A stretch of 50,663 bases of DNA from Methylophilaceae bacterium (GCA_017857755.1 JAFMCM010000010.1:1-50663); one strand, 5' to 3'. Shown: positions 26,191-37,882, numbered from the stretch's first letter. The notes: generated by a model from the sequence alone, not told the origin. Numbers and translations are program-made.

Positions 26191-26225
26191 AAACCAGCCC
26201 GCCTACATTTTCAAAGGGCTGGTTT
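26191..26225. terminator. Hairpin upstream of the tautomerase gene
   Basis: AAACCAGCCC (26191-26200) pairs perfectly with GGGCTGGTTT (26216-26225) across a 15-base loop. The T-rich tract (TTATTTTA) is on the plus-strand side, although no plus-strand gene lies upstream. On the minus strand it sits after the gyrB terminator and before the tautomerase gene, so it could be a second stop for gyrB or a leader structure. Confidence 0.5.
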
Positions 26226-26266
26226 TTATTTTAGCTTATGGTTTGTTATGTATCTAATTGCCAAAA

Positions 26267-26290
26267 TTTAGGCTCCTAAAGGAGCCTAAA
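26267..26290 (-). terminator. Intrinsic terminator of gyrB
   Basis: TTTAGGCTCC and GGAGCCTAAA form a perfect 10-bp stem with a 4-base loop. Read on the minus strand, the stem is followed by TTTT. It lies 28 bases past the gyrB stop. Confidence 0.8.
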
Positions 26291-26318
26291 GTGTTAAAAC
26301 GCGTTATTGGGGAAAGGT

Positions 26319-28739
<2,421 letters not shown>

Positions 28740-28766
28740 CTATTGTTTGTTACTGGTTTCTTTGGT

Positions 28767-29861
28767 TTAAATACGCATTGGCATGACAACATATTTGTAA
28801 TCGTCGTCTTCTGGTAGGGTGATTAAGCAGCTGCTATTGGCATCTGCAAATGAAAAATTAATATTTTCTTGTTGGGTGTTGTTGAGCACATCAATCAAGT
28901 ATGTCACATTAAAGCCAATATCTAAACTTTCTTGCGCATAGGTGATTTCTAATTCTTCTTCCGCTTCTTCTTGCTCTGTGTTGGTGCTGATGAGTTTAAT
29001 ATTGTTGTGACTTAACACCATACGAATGCCGCGGTATTTTTCATTTGATAAAATCGATGCTCGTTGCATAGCGGTTAATATTGCCATGCGGTTGACGGTA
29101 AAGGTGTTGCTGTGCGCAGTTGGAATAACTCGGTTGTAATCAGGGAATTTACCATCAATTACTTTTGAAATTAAGCGCATTTCACCAAAAGCAAAGTTGA
29201 CTTGCCCTGCTGCAATTTCGATTGTTACTTCTTCGTCGTTGTCTTCTAATAATTTGATTAATTCTATAACGGTTTTGCGCGGCAATATCACGTTATTCTT
29301 TTCATAGCTTTGGTTTAAAGTGGCCGATGTAAAGCTTAAACGATGTCCATCTGTGCCGACTAAGTTGAGTTTGTTGCCGTCAACTTCTAACAATAAGCCA
29401 TTTAAATAATAGCGAATATCTTGTTGTGCCATGGCAAATTCTACTTGCTTTAATAGGCGCTTTAATTCGATTTGCGGTAATTGAATCAGAACAGAATCAC
29501 CATTAACCTTGGTCATGACTGGGTAATCAGCTGCTGGTAATGTCTGTAAATTAAAACGACTTTTGCCTGCTTTTACCGTCATACGGCTATCTTTGCTTAC
29601 TAAGTCAATCTCGCTGTCTTCAGGCAGTGCTCGGCAAATATCTAAAAACTTTTTAGCTGAAATTGTTGTCGTAAGGGCTTCTTGTGTATGGCTGTCAATA
29701 CTCAACGAGATTTGCATTTCTAAATCGGTCGCGGTGAGCTGAATTTTATTATTATTGGCTTCTAATAATAAATTAGAAAGAATTGGGAGTGTATGCCGAC
29801 GTTCTACAATGCCAGTTACATTGATTAAAGGTTTTAATAAAACCGATCTATTAATTTTCAT
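28767..29861 (-). CDS. dnaN: DNA polymerase III sliding clamp (beta subunit)
   Basis: This 364-residue clamp subunit has the typical N-terminus KPLINVTGIVERRHTLPILSNLLLEA, internal GTDGHRLSF, GKFPDYNRVIP and the C-terminus VVMPMRI. It forms a ring dimer that tethers polymerase III to DNA. It lies between dnaA and gyrB, but 243 bases separate it from dnaA. That gap holds DnaA boxes and an AT-rich run, so dnaN probably also has its own promoter there. Confidence 0.98.
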   Translation of the reverse strand: MKINRSVLLKPLINVTGIVERRHTLPILSNLLLEANNNKIQLTATDLEMQISLSIDSHTQEALTTTISAKKFLDICRALPEDSEIDLVSKDSRMTVKAGKSRFNLQTLPAADYPVMTKVNGDSVLIQLPQIELKRLLKQVEFAMAQQDIRYYLNGLLLEVDGNKLNLVGTDGHRLSFTSATLNQSYEKNNVILPRKTVIELIKLLEDNDEEVTIEIAAGQVNFAFGEMRLISKVIDGKFPDYNRVIPTAHSNTFTVNRMAILTAMQRASILSNEKYRGIRMVLSHNNIKLISTNTEQEEAEEELEITYAQESLDIGFNVTYLIDVLNNTQQENINFSFADANSSCLITLPEDDDYKYVVMPMRI

Positions 29862-30104
29862 AGTTATGCCTAATTATTTATTTAATATATATATAAAACT
29901 AATAATAATAGTAATGTCACTTTTTTCTGTGAGTAACTCTATTTACTCAATAAAATCAGACCGTTAACTTCTATTTTTATCTGTTGTTAAATACGTTTTA
30001 GCTTGTGGATTAAATGTGTATTAATTTAACAATTTTTATTAATCATGTTTTATCCTTCTTTTATCCACAGTTTTTTATTGTTGTTATTCACAAGCGCCTT
30101 TCTA
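29862..30104. other. oriC: Probable oriC, dnaA-dnaN intergenic region
   Basis: This 243-bp region contains two exact DnaA boxes (30061-30069 TTATCCACA; 30084-30092 TTATTCACA), two one-mismatch boxes in reverse orientation (30004-30012 TGTGGATTA; 29928-29936 TGTGAGTAA) and a very AT-rich stretch at about 29876-29915 that could unwind. A 7-bp inverted repeat TGAGTAA...TTACTCA (29930-29949) overlaps one box. The flanking dnaA and dnaN genes and the change of dominant gene direction just to the right support an origin here; the dnaA-rpmH gap is the alternative or second part. Confidence 0.7.
29900..29914 (+). promoter_or_regulatory. DnaA-trio-like trinucleotide run
   Basis: TAATAATAATAGTAA is five consecutive TA(A/G) trinucleotides, 13 bases from the box-like TGTGAGTAA. 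This pattern resembles the DnaA-trio element used to load DnaA on single-stranded DNA in bacterial origins. The similarity could be chance in AT-rich DNA. Confidence 0.35.
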
Positions 30105-31463
30105 TTAATCTCTAATGACTTGCGTTAAAAACCCAATATCACGCGCAATCGCTTGGTCGTTTAAACGCAATTGTTCTATTTCTTCACATGCATGCATAAC
30201 GGTTGTATGGTGCCGGCTGCCAAAAGCTTCGCCAATTTCTGGAAAGCTGTGATTGGTTAACTCTCTGGCAAGTGACATAGCAATCTGTCTTGGTCGTGAG
30301 ACATTACGCGACCTTTTTTTGCTATACATTTCTGCTACTTTAATCTTGTAATAATCAGCGACTGTCTTTTGTATATTCTCGATGGTTACTTGACGGCCAC
30401 GAACGGCAATTAAATCACGTAGCGCATCTCTAGCTAATTCTAAATTAATTGGGTGGCCAGTAAATTTAGCCATTGCCACAATACGATTTAATGCACCTTC
30501 TAATTCACGCACGCTAGAACGAATTTGTTTAGCAACAAAAAAGGCGACATCTTCATCTAGACTGATTTTAGACTCTTCTGCTTTTTTAAGCAAAATCGCA
30601 ACCCGCATTTCAAGTTCTGGCGGTTCAACTGCGACCGTTAACCCCCAGCTAAATCGGGTGCGTAATCGTTCATCTACATCGGTAATTTCTTTTGGGTAGG
30701 TATCACAGGTAATCACAATCTGCTTTTTTTCTTCAATTAAGGTATTGAAGGCATAAAAGAATTCTTCTTGCGTTCTGGTTTTTTTACCAAAAAACTGGAT
30801 ATCATCGATTAACAATAAATCCAAAGAATGATATTGCTTTTTAAAGGCATCAAACGCTTTGTTTTCATATGCTTTTACGACATCAGAAACATAACGTTCA
30901 GCATGTAAATAGCGCACTTTGGCACCAGGTTTAAGTTCTTTTAACCGATTACCGATGGCTTGCAATAAGTGTGTTTTACCTAGCCCTACGCCACCATAAA
31001 TAAACAGCGGGTTATAAGCCGTGCCTGTGTTTTCAGCCACCTGAATCGCGGCGGCGCGCGCTAATTGGTTGGCACGGCCTGTAACATAATTATCAAAATT
31101 AAATGATGGGTTTAAACCAGATGGCGCTACTTCTTTTTTTGGGCTTACGGCTTTTGTTTTTTGAGGGAGTGACGGAATTGCGGCATCTCTGATTACAGCA
31201 CTAACAGGTGTTTTTTTTGCCACTGGTTTGTTGCTGGCAATAATTTCAATTAGCACTTGATGAGAAAGAATTTCTTCAGCAATCCTTTCAATTTTGTTTA
31301 AAAATCGATCTTTTACCCATTGTTGTACAAATTTATTGGGCGCAACAACCGTGAAAATTTTGTCTGTAAACTCTGTTTTAAGCGGTTTAATCCAGGTATT
31401 GAATTGTTGAGCTGAAAGCTCTTCTTCAAAACGGCTTAGGCAGGCGGGCCAAAATTTTTCCAT
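30105..31463 (-). CDS. dnaA: Chromosomal replication initiator DnaA
   Basis: This 452-residue initiator has domain I (1-about 75), a linker (about 76-118), the AAA+ domain with Walker A GGVGLGKT (157-164) and Walker B LLLIDDIQFF, and the C-terminal DNA-binding domain with the signature FGSRHHTTVMHACEEI. It binds DnaA boxes and opens oriC when ATP-bound. Boxes lie on both sides of the gene (30004-30092 and 31593-31601), so it is likely to regulate its own promoter. The linker is short and lysine/proline rich. Confidence 0.98.
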   Translation of the reverse strand: MEKFWPACLSRFEEELSAQQFNTWIKPLKTEFTDKIFTVVAPNKFVQQWVKDRFLNKIERIAEEILSHQVLIEIIASNKPVAKKTPVSAVIRDAAIPSLPQKTKAVSPKKEVAPSGLNPSFNFDNYVTGRANQLARAAAIQVAENTGTAYNPLFIYGGVGLGKTHLLQAIGNRLKELKPGAKVRYLHAERYVSDVVKAYENKAFDAFKKQYHSLDLLLIDDIQFFGKKTRTQEEFFYAFNTLIEEKKQIVITCDTYPKEITDVDERLRTRFSWGLTVAVEPPELEMRVAILLKKAEESKISLDEDVAFFVAKQIRSSVRELEGALNRIVAMAKFTGHPINLELARDALRDLIAVRGRQVTIENIQKTVADYYKIKVAEMYSKKRSRNVSRPRQIAMSLARELTNHSFPEIGEAFGSRHHTTVMHACEEIEQLRLNDQAIARDIGFLTQVIRD

Positions 31464-31592
31464 CGGTTTACCAATACCTTATTTAATTAAGAAGAAAGTC
31501 ATCATTGAGATTGTTGCTAGCGTTTTTTACACGATAAATAAATACAAAATGTAATCATTATTGTTACGCAATTCTAACCTGTTTAACCAGAC

Positions 31593-31601
31593 TTATCCAC
31601 A
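31593..31601 (+). promoter_or_regulatory. DnaA box between dnaA and rpmH
   Basis: TTATCCACA is an exact match to the DnaA box consensus. It lies in the 237-bp divergent promoter region, 130 bases before dnaA and 100 before rpmH. It could mediate autoregulation of dnaA or belong to a two-part origin. Confidence 0.8.
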
Positions 31602-31635
31602 GGCAGGCTTAAATTAATTATTCATTAAAATAAGA

Positions 31636-31665
31636 TTGACAAACCAGCTAGTTATCAGGTTTAAT
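31636..31665 (+). promoter_or_regulatory. rpmH operon promoter
   Basis: TTGACA (31636-31641), a perfect -35, and TTTAAT (31660-31665), five of six for -10, are 18 bases apart and end 35 bases before the rpmH ATG. Confidence 0.75.
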
Positions 31666-31700
31666 GGAGGGCTTTGTAGCATTCGCATTTGGAGAATTAA

Positions 31701-31835
31701 ATGAAACGTACTTATCAACCGTCTAAAACACGCCGCGCACGCACGCACGGGTTCTTAGTACGCATGAAAACAAAAGGTGGTCGTAAAATTATCGCGGCGC
31801 GCCGTGCAAGAGGTCGTAAACGCTTAGGTCTTTAA
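31701..31835 (+). CDS. rpmH: 50S ribosomal protein L34
   Basis: This 44-residue basic protein begins [18 protein letters not shown] and ends RGRKRLGL, the full L34 pattern. The segment [13 protein letters not shown] is typical of beta-proteobacteria. It is a structural protein of the large subunit. A strong promoter and a GGAG ribosome-binding site precede it, and rnpA follows 53 bases later as in most bacteria. Confidence 0.98.
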   Translation: MKRTYQPSKTRRARTHGFLVRMKTKGGRKIIAARRARGRKRLGL

Positions 31836-31888
31836 TTAAACACGACTGTATTCAGTGTTCAATTTGCTATGCATGAACATGACTAGCA

Positions 31889-32263
31889 ATGCTTAAGCCA
31901 GAAAAAAATCAGTTGTTAATGATTAGAAAAACGGATGAATTTTCATCCGTTTTTAGTTTTAGAAAACGCTATACATCAACAAATTTGGTGGTGCATTATA
32001 AACCCAGTGATTTGGGCGTAAGAGTTGGTTTTGTGGTCGCTAAAAAGGTGGCCAAACGAGCAGTCGACCGAAATTATATGCGTCGAGTATTGCGTGAGCT
32101 ATGTCGGCAAGAGTTAGCTATTTTAAGTAATGTAGATGTTGTGATTCAGGTAAAAAAACCCTTTACCAATAAAGAATTCTTATTAATGAAGCAAGAGCTT
32201 GTAATGCTCTTTAATAAAATACAGCTTAAAATAGTGCAAGATTATTTTGGTCGAGTGGATTAG
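31889..32263 (+). CDS. rnpA: Ribonuclease P protein component
   Basis: This 124-residue basic protein contains VGFVVAKKVAKRAVDRNYMRRVLRE, which includes the conserved RNR-type motif (here KRAVDRNYMRR), plus the preceding VHYKPS strand. It binds the RNA subunit and helps cleave tRNA 5' leaders. The start could be ATG 31889 or ATG 31919 (MIRKTDEF), which is closer to the conserved core; no decisive ribosome-binding site is visible. It follows rpmH and precedes yidD. Confidence 0.93.
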   Translation: MLKPEKNQLLMIRKTDEFSSVFSFRKRYTSTNLVVHYKPSDLGVRVGFVVAKKVAKRAVDRNYMRRVLRELCRQELAILSNVDVVIQVKKPFTNKEFLLMKQELVMLFNKIQLKIVQDYFGRVD

Positions 32264-32303
32264 GCCATGTTTATGCGGTTGATATGGATGGCATCAGAAG
32301 CGA

Positions 32304-32513
32304 ATGGCTAAGCTGCTTGTTTTTTTGGTTAAGTTGTACCAGTGGTGCTTAAGTCCTTTTTTTGGGATGGGTTGTCGATTTGAACCAACATGCTCGCATT
32401 ATGCAATCGAGGCGCTTAATAAGCATGGTGCGATTAAAGGTAGCTATTTAACACTATTGCGATTAGGCCGTTGTCACCCTTGGTGTGATGGTGGTCATGA
32501 TCCAGTCCCATAG
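32304..32513 (+). CDS. yidD: Membrane protein insertion efficiency factor YidD
   Basis: This 69-residue protein has the YidD signature: LYQWCLSPFFGMGCRFEPTCSHYAIEAL with the conserved cysteines, then LLRLGRCHPWCDGGHDPVP. It is a small inner-face membrane-associated protein that aids YidC-dependent insertion. It lies between rnpA (40-base gap) and yidC (53-base gap), the classical order. Confidence 0.95.
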   Translation: MAKLLVFLVKLYQWCLSPFFGMGCRFEPTCSHYAIEALNKHGAIKGSYLTLLRLGRCHPWCDGGHDPVP

Positions 32514-32566
32514 AGTGGTAGAATCAATTTTTCTTTTAACAATCATTATTTATAAAAAAGAGTTGT

Positions 32567-34213
32567 ATGGATATTAAGCGTTTAATTTTATTTGTTGTTT
32601 TTTCATTCTCTATCATGATGTTATGGGATGGTTGGCAAACAAAAAACAATCCTCAACCAGCGCTTGCAAACCAAGCGGTTGATTCTATGGTTGCTGATGC
32701 TGGTGTCCCTCAAGCAGCATCTACTGTAGCGGCAAGTGAGTTAACTGTTGCGGACCCTGCTTCAGGTGACCTCACTCCAGGAGAGTTGATTGAGGTGGAA
32801 ACGGATTTATACCAAGCCAAAATCAGTACAGTTGGCGGTGATTTACGACATTTGGTGTTGAATAAACATCTAGCAGCTGGTGATGAGTCTGGAAAGTTTG
32901 TGCTAATGGATGATGTAGGTCAACCAATGTTCTATGTTGCACAAAGCGGCTTAATTGGTTCAGCGTTACCTAATCATAAAACACGCTTCACCAGTGCTGC
33001 GCCTCGTTACTCCTTGAATAGTGACGCGGATAGTCTGGCTGTGACTTTATCATGGTCAAATAATGATGTTATGGTAGACAAAATTTATACCTTTCACCGC
33101 GGGAGTTACGTCATTGACGTTACGCACCGTATCAATAACTTAAGCGGCAATGAGATTAAGCCATCTGTTTATTATCAGTTAATCCATGATGGTGAATCCA
33201 ATCAAGGAAGCACGTTTAGGCCAACCTTTACTGGTGGTGCTTATTACACAGAGGCGGACAAGTTTAAAAAAGTGCGTTTTACTGACATGCAAGACAGTCA
33301 ATTATCGCTTAAAACAAAAGACGGTTGGATTGGTATTATTCAGCTGTATTTTGCTAGTGCTTGGATTCCTAAAGCAGGTACTTCCAACGAGTTTTATACT
33401 AAGGACTTAAACAATAATTTATATGCTGTGGGTGTTGTAAACCCAGTTCCAACCATTGCGCCGGGGACCTCGGTAACGGTGAATGCCGAGTTGTTTTCTG
33501 GCCCACAAACGGCAGCCGACTTAACAGCGGCACCTGGTTTAGAATATGCGGTGGATTACGGCATGTTAACGGTAATTTGCAAACCGTTATTTTGGCTGCT
33601 ATCAAATATCCACGGCTTTGTTGGTAACTGGGGCGTAGCGATTATCTTGCTCACCATTTTACTTAAGGCTGCTTTCTTTAAGCTATCTGCAACAAGTTAT
33701 CGCAGTATGGCGCAAATGCGTGAAATGGCACCGCGGATGCAGGCGATTAAAGATAAGTTTGTTGATGACAAACCAGGCTTGCAGAAAGCGATGATGGAAA
33801 TGTATCGCAAAGAGAAGATTAACCCGCTTAGTGGTTGTCTGCCTATATTGGTACAAATACCTGTTTTTATTGCACTTTATTGGGTGTTGTTAGGCGCTGT
33901 TGAGCTTCGTCATGCTCCATTCTTTGCTTGGATTACTGACTTATCTGCTAAAGATCCCTATTATATTTTGCCAGTGTTAATGGGGGCGTCTATGATTATA
34001 CAAACCTATTTAAATCCTGCGCCGACGGATCCAATTCAAGCAAAAGTGATGAAAATAATGCCTGTTGTGTTTAGTATTTTCTTCTTCTTCTTCCCAGCTG
34101 GTTTGGTTTTATATTGGTTGGTAAATAATATTTTATCTATTACGCAACAATGGTATATCAACAAAACCATTCACGCGGCGGCGCTGGCTAAAAAAGGCAG
34201 TGCTAAACGCTAA
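32567..34213 (+). CDS. yidC: Membrane protein insertase YidC
   Basis: This 548-residue insertase has an N-terminal helix (about 5-20), a large periplasmic beta-sandwich domain (about 70-340) and the conserved C-terminal five-helix core ([69 protein letters not shown]). The arginine of the hydrophilic groove lies in SYRSM. It inserts and folds membrane proteins such as the Fo subunits encoded nearby. Its end overlaps the mnmE start by 14 bases. Confidence 0.97.
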   Translation: MDIKRLILFVVFSFSIMMLWDGWQTKNNPQPALANQAVDSMVADAGVPQAASTVAASELTVADPASGDLTPGELIEVETDLYQAKISTVGGDLRHLVLNKHLAAGDESGKFVLMDDVGQPMFYVAQSGLIGSALPNHKTRFTSAAPRYSLNSDADSLAVTLSWSNNDVMVDKIYTFHRGSYVIDVTHRINNLSGNEIKPSVYYQLIHDGESNQGSTFRPTFTGGAYYTEADKFKKVRFTDMQDSQLSLKTKDGWIGIIQLYFASAWIPKAGTSNEFYTKDLNNNLYAVGVVNPVPTIAPGTSVTVNAELFSGPQTAADLTAAPGLEYAVDYGMLTVICKPLFWLLSNIHGFVGNWGVAIILLTILLKAAFFKLSATSYRSMAQMREMAPRMQAIKDKFVDDKPGLQKAMMEMYRKEKINPLSGCLPILVQIPVFIALYWVLLGAVELRHAPFFAWITDLSAKDPYYILPVLMGASMIIQTYLNPAPTDPIQAKVMKIMPVVFSIFFFFFPAGLVLYWLVNNILSITQQWYINKTIHAAALAKKGSAKR

Positions 34214-35549
34214 TTCACAAGATACGATTGCCGCAATCGCCACAGCTAGTGGCGCTGGCGGTATTGGTATTGTTCGTGTCTCAGGTGCTTTGTGCCAATA
34301 CATTGCCGACCAAATATTGGGCCATTGTCCTCCACCCCGCTACGCAGCTTATCTAGATTTTAAACAAGCGGACGCTACGTTAATTGACCGCGGGATTGCC
34401 ATTTATTACAGCGCGCCACATTCTTACACTGGTGAAGATGTATTAGAACTGCAAGGCCATGGTGGTACTGCTTTAATGCAGATTTTACTGGCGCGTTGTC
34501 TTGAACTGGGCGCTCGTCAGGCAGCGCCAGGTGAATTTACTAGGCGGGCCTATTTAAACGACAAGTTAGACTTAGCCCAAGCTGAGGCTGTTGCAGATGT
34601 CATTAATGCCGCAACAACAGAGGCTGCTAAAAGTGCTGTTCGTTCACTCACTGGTGCTTTTTCTGATGTGGTTAATCAATTGTTAGCCGAGTTAATCAAT
34701 TTACGTTTATATGTAGAAGCTTGCTTGGATTTTCCTGAAGAGGAAATTGATTTTATTACCCAAGGCCGAGTTGCCGAAAAAATCTCAAACAATCAACAGG
34801 TGTTGGAAAACATCTTTAGCAAAGCACAGCAAGGTGTTTTGTTGCGTGATGGTATTCATGTTGTCTTAATCGGCCAACCCAATGTTGGCAAGTCAAGTTT
34901 GATGAACGCACTTTCGGGCGAAGAGGTTGCGATTGTCACGCCGATTGCTGGTACCACAAGAGACACGATTAAAAGTGAGATACAAATCAATGGTGTGCCT
35001 TTACATGTTATTGACACGGCTGGGTTACGCGATACTGAGGATGAGGTTGAAAAAATCGGCATTGCGCGCACATACCGAGCCACAGAAACGGCGCATATCG
35101 CGTTAATTTTAATTGATGCAGCTCATGGTATTGGCGATAAAGAAAAGGCGATTTTAGCGCGCTTGCCGCACGAAATCACTAAAATATGGGTTCATAATAA
35201 AATTGATGTGTCCCTAGAAGAGCCGCGCGTTGAGGTGATGGAAGGAAGTGTTCATCTCTTTCTCTCAGCTAAAACAGGTTTGGGATTGGATTTATTAAAA
35301 ACGCATCTACTTTCCTTGGTGGGTTATCAGCAAAATACAGAAGGTGTTTTTATGGCTAGGGCAAGGCATCTCGATGCCTTAAAGAAAGTCCGACAACATT
35401 TAGTCAATGCCTGTTCGCAAATCAATATGGCAGAATTGGTGGCAGAAGAGTTAAGGTTGGCGCAGGAAGCGTTAAGCAGTATAACGGGAGAGTTCACACC
35501 CGACGATTTGCTAGGTGAAATCTTTTCACGGTTTTGTATTGGCAAATAG
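34200..35549 (+). CDS. mnmE: tRNA modification GTPase MnmE
   Basis: This 449-residue GTPase has an N-terminal formyl-tetrahydrofolate-binding domain ([22 protein letters not shown]), a helical domain, and an inserted G domain with [13 protein letters not shown] and NKID, ending in the invariant FCIGK. With MnmG it adds the cmnm5 group to U34 of certain tRNAs. It starts with GTG 34200, inside the end of yidC, because no ATG precedes the conserved N-terminus; coupling to yidC translation is likely. A normal family member. Confidence 0.96.
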   Translation: MLNANSQDTIAAIATASGAGGIGIVRVSGALCQYIADQILGHCPPPRYAAYLDFKQADATLIDRGIAIYYSAPHSYTGEDVLELQGHGGTALMQILLARCLELGARQAAPGEFTRRAYLNDKLDLAQAEAVADVINAATTEAAKSAVRSLTGAFSDVVNQLLAELINLRLYVEACLDFPEEEIDFITQGRVAEKISNNQQVLENIFSKAQQGVLLRDGIHVVLIGQPNVGKSSLMNALSGEEVAIVTPIAGTTRDTIKSEIQINGVPLHVIDTAGLRDTEDEVEKIGIARTYRATETAHIALILIDAAHGIGDKEKAILARLPHEITKIWVHNKIDVSLEEPRVEVMEGSVHLFLSAKTGLGLDLLKTHLLSLVGYQQNTEGVFMARARHLDALKKVRQHLVNACSQINMAELVAEELRLAQEALSSITGEFTPDDLLGEIFSRFCIGK

Positions 35550-35556
35550 TCATGGC

Positions 35557-35583
35557 GCAATAAGCGTTTTTACGCTTAATTGC
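35557..35583 (+). terminator. Possible weak terminator after mnmE
   Basis: GCAA-TAAGCG and CGCTTA-A-TTGC pair around a TTTTTA loop, with one bulge. No T-tract follows. A second small hairpin (AAGCG-GCT-CGCTT, 35586-35598) comes next. It may stop or slow transcription from the rpmH-mnmE operon. Confidence 0.35.
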
Positions 35584-35815
35584 TGAAGCGGCTCGCTTTC
35601 TTAAGTGGGACTGTTGATCACCCTTCTCGCTTTTTAAGTTAAGTTGATTTGTGTTTAAACCCCCTTTTGACTGATTGTTTCGATTAGCACAACGTTTTCA
35701 ACATGTTAATCGGTAAGGTTAGTAGAAAAATGTTTTAAATCAAAGCCTTTCACAAGCGCATTTTGAATCATGCAACGCACAACAGCGTTAAATGATTATG
35801 TGTTGATCCGATTAT

Positions 35816-35831
35816 TGTTCCACGTGAAACG
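35816..35831. other. parS: parS-like ParB binding site 1
   Basis: TGTTCCACGTGAAACG differs from the parS consensus TGTTTCACGTGAAACA at two positions, both outside the CACGTG centre. It is 62 bases from the next parS and about 2.7 kb upstream of parA. Confidence 0.85.
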
Positions 35832-35867
35832 ATGCAAAGTAAGGCTGGTTTTGTCTTAAAAGATGGC

Positions 35868-35903
35868 AATCTATTCATGTTCCACGTGAAACATGAATAG
35901 ATT
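35868..35903. other. parS: parS site 2 embedded in a 36-bp near-perfect palindrome
   Basis: The core at 35878-35893, TGTTCCACGTGAAACA, has one mismatch to the parS consensus. The dyad extends 10 bases further on each side (arms AATCTATTCATGTT and AACATGAATAGATT), so 17 of 18 base pairs are self-complementary. Ordinary parS is a 16-bp dyad. The extension might bind a second protein, form a hairpin, or reflect duplication. Confidence 0.9.
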
Positions 35904-35977
35904 AAATACCGTAAGGATAACTTTTTACGTTAAAATTCTAATCTTGAACAATTTTAAGTAATGTTGCGATTAAGAAT

Positions 35978-37882
35978 ATGCAGTTTCCAGATATATTTGA
36001 TGTGATTGTTGTAGGTGGTGGGCACGCAGGAACAGAGGCAGCTCTGGCTGCTGCACGCATGGGCCAAAAAACATTATTACTCAGCCACAATATAGAAACA
36101 TTGGGTCAAATGTCATGCAACCCTTCTATTGGCGGCATCGGCAAGGGTCACCTGGTTAAAGAGGTCGATGCTTTGGGTGGCGCCATGGCCATGGCCACTG
36201 ATGAGGGCGGGATTCAATTTCGGATATTGAATGCAAGTAAAGGCCCTGCAGTACGTGCCACAAGAGCGCAAGCAGACCGTATTTTATATAAGGCGGCCAT
36301 TAGACGCACCTTAGAGAATCAGCCCAACTTGTGGCTATTCCAGCAGGCGGTGGACGATATTTTATTAGCAGGTGACAAGGCGGTTGGCGTGGTCACGCAA
36401 ATCGGTCTTCAATTTTCAGCTAAATCAGTTGTGTTGACTGCAGGTACATTCTTGGGTGGTTTGGTGCATGTAGGTATGCAAAACTACAGTGCGGGCCGCG
36501 CTGGTGACCCGCCTGCTATTTCCTTGGCCACGAGATTGCGCGAAATTGGATTGCCTGCAGGACGTTTAAAAACGGGTACGCCGCCAAGAATTGATGGGCG
36601 GACAGTGGATTATGCTGTCATGACGGAGCAGCCTGGTGATTATCCAGTTCCTGTTTTCTCTTTTATGGGTAATGCGGCCCAACACCCCGCACAACTGTCC
36701 TGTTGGATTACGCATACCAACGAGCAAACGCATGACATTATCCGCAATGGCTTGGATCGCTCACCGATGTATACTGGAGTGATTGAAGGGGTCGGGCCGC
36801 GTTATTGCCCAAGTATTGAAGATAAGATTAATCGCTTTGCCGATAAAGATGCTCACCAAATATTTATTGAACCAGAAGGGTTGAATACGCACGAGCTTTA
36901 CCCTAACGGTATTTCAACCAGCTTGCCGTTTGATGTGCAGTTGGCGTTGGTGCGCTCTATAAAAGGCATGGAGCATGCCCATATCTTACGCCCTGGTTAT
37001 GCGATTGAGTATGATTATTACGATCCGCGTGCTTTAAAAAGCTCATTAGAAACAAAAGCCATTCAAGGATTGTTTTTTGCAGGGCAGATTAATGGAACGA
37101 CCGGCTATGAAGAAGCTGCCGCCCAAGGTTTATTGGCTGGTGCAAATGCCGCCCTTTACGCGCAAGAAAAAGAAGCTTGGTGCCCTGCTCGGGATGAGGC
37201 TTATTTAGGAGTCTTGGTCGACGATTTAATTACAACAGGCGTTACTGAGCCGTACCGAATGTTTACGAGTCGCGCGGAGTATCGGCTACAGTTGCGAGAA
37301 GATAATGCGGACATGCGTTTGACCGAAATCGGACGTAAGTTGGGTTTGGTGGATGATGCGCGGTGGGCTATTTTTAATGTTAAGCAAGAGGCTATTGCAA
37401 AAGAACAGCAACGGTTAAAGAAAACATTTGTTCAGCCTGCCAATGTTTCACGTGAAACACAAGAAGCTGTCTTGGGTAAGGTGCTTGAACATGAATACAG
37501 CTTGTTTGAGTTGCTGCGCCGTCCTGAAGTGAGTTATGAAGGTTTGCTGGATTTAATCCCGTCTGATGTGGTGCTGACGGATGAAGTAAAGGGGCAGGTA
37601 GAAATAGCGGCTAAATATCAGGGCTATATTGACCGGCAAAAAGATGAGATTGCAAAACAAAAAGGCAGTGAAAATATTAAGCTTGGTGATGCAATTGATT
37701 ATGCTCAAGTGCATGGTTTAAGTATAGAGGCGCGTCAAAAATTAACATTGCATCAACCAGAGACGATAGGACAAGCGGGTCGAATTTCTGGAATTACGCC
37801 TGCTACGATTTCAATTTTAATGGTTTACATGAAGCGAAAATTTAAAAAGGAATCTACCCAAGGCGGTATCGAGGCGGCATGA
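35978..37882 (+). CDS. mnmG: tRNA uridine-5-carboxymethylaminomethyl modification enzyme MnmG (GidA)
   Basis: This 634-residue FAD enzyme has an N-terminal Rossmann motif [34 protein letters not shown] with its conserved cysteine, the second dinucleotide-binding region and the C-terminal helical MnmE-binding domain ([31 protein letters not shown]). With MnmE it builds cmnm5U34 in tRNA. A perfect parS lies inside the gene (37444-37459), where it encodes the NVSRET segment. Its TGA overlaps the rsmG ATG (ATGA). Confidence 0.97.
   Translation: MQFPDIFDVIVVGGGHAGTEAALAAARMGQKTLLLSHNIETLGQMSCNPSIGGIGKGHLVKEVDALGGAMAMATDEGGIQFRILNASKGPAVRATRAQADRILYKAAIRRTLENQPNLWLFQQAVDDILLAGDKAVGVVTQIGLQFSAKSVVLTAGTFLGGLVHVGMQNYSAGRAGDPPAISLATRLREIGLPAGRLKTGTPPRIDGRTVDYAVMTEQPGDYPVPVFSFMGNAAQHPAQLSCWITHTNEQTHDIIRNGLDRSPMYTGVIEGVGPRYCPSIEDKINRFADKDAHQIFIEPEGLNTHELYPNGISTSLPFDVQLALVRSIKGMEHAHILRPGYAIEYDYYDPRALKSSLETKAIQGLFFAGQINGTTGYEEAAAQGLLAGANAALYAQEKEAWCPARDEAYLGVLVDDLITTGVTEPYRMFTSRAEYRLQLREDNADMRLTEIGRKLGLVDDARWAIFNVKQEAIAKEQQRLKKTFVQPANVSRETQEAVLGKVLEHEYSLFELLRRPEVSYEGLLDLIPSDVVLTDEVKGQVEIAAKYQGYIDRQKDEIAKQKGSENIKLGDAIDYAQVHGLSIEARQKLTLHQPETIGQAGRISGITPATISILMVYMKRKFKKESTQGGIEAA
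37444..37459. other. parS: Perfect parS site within mnmG
   Basis: TGTTTCACGTGAAACA matches the bacterial parS consensus exactly and is a full 16-bp palindrome. It lies in the coding sequence of mnmG, about 1.1 kb upstream of parA and 1.6 kb from parS site 2. Confidence 0.95.

Larger units (their letters stand above)
35550..35977. other. 428-bp mnmE-mnmG intergenic region carrying parS sites
   Basis: This gap has no gene. It holds a hairpin just after mnmE (35557-35583), two parS-type sites (35816-35831 and 35878-35893), and AT-rich sequence before mnmG that must contain the promoter for mnmG-rsmG-parA-parB. I find no DnaA box in it. Confidence 0.7.

Noticed and set aside
29755-29967. 70-codon plus-strand frame across the dnaN start and the origin region
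   Set aside because: Overlaps dnaN and DnaA boxes; translated AT-rich DNA only.
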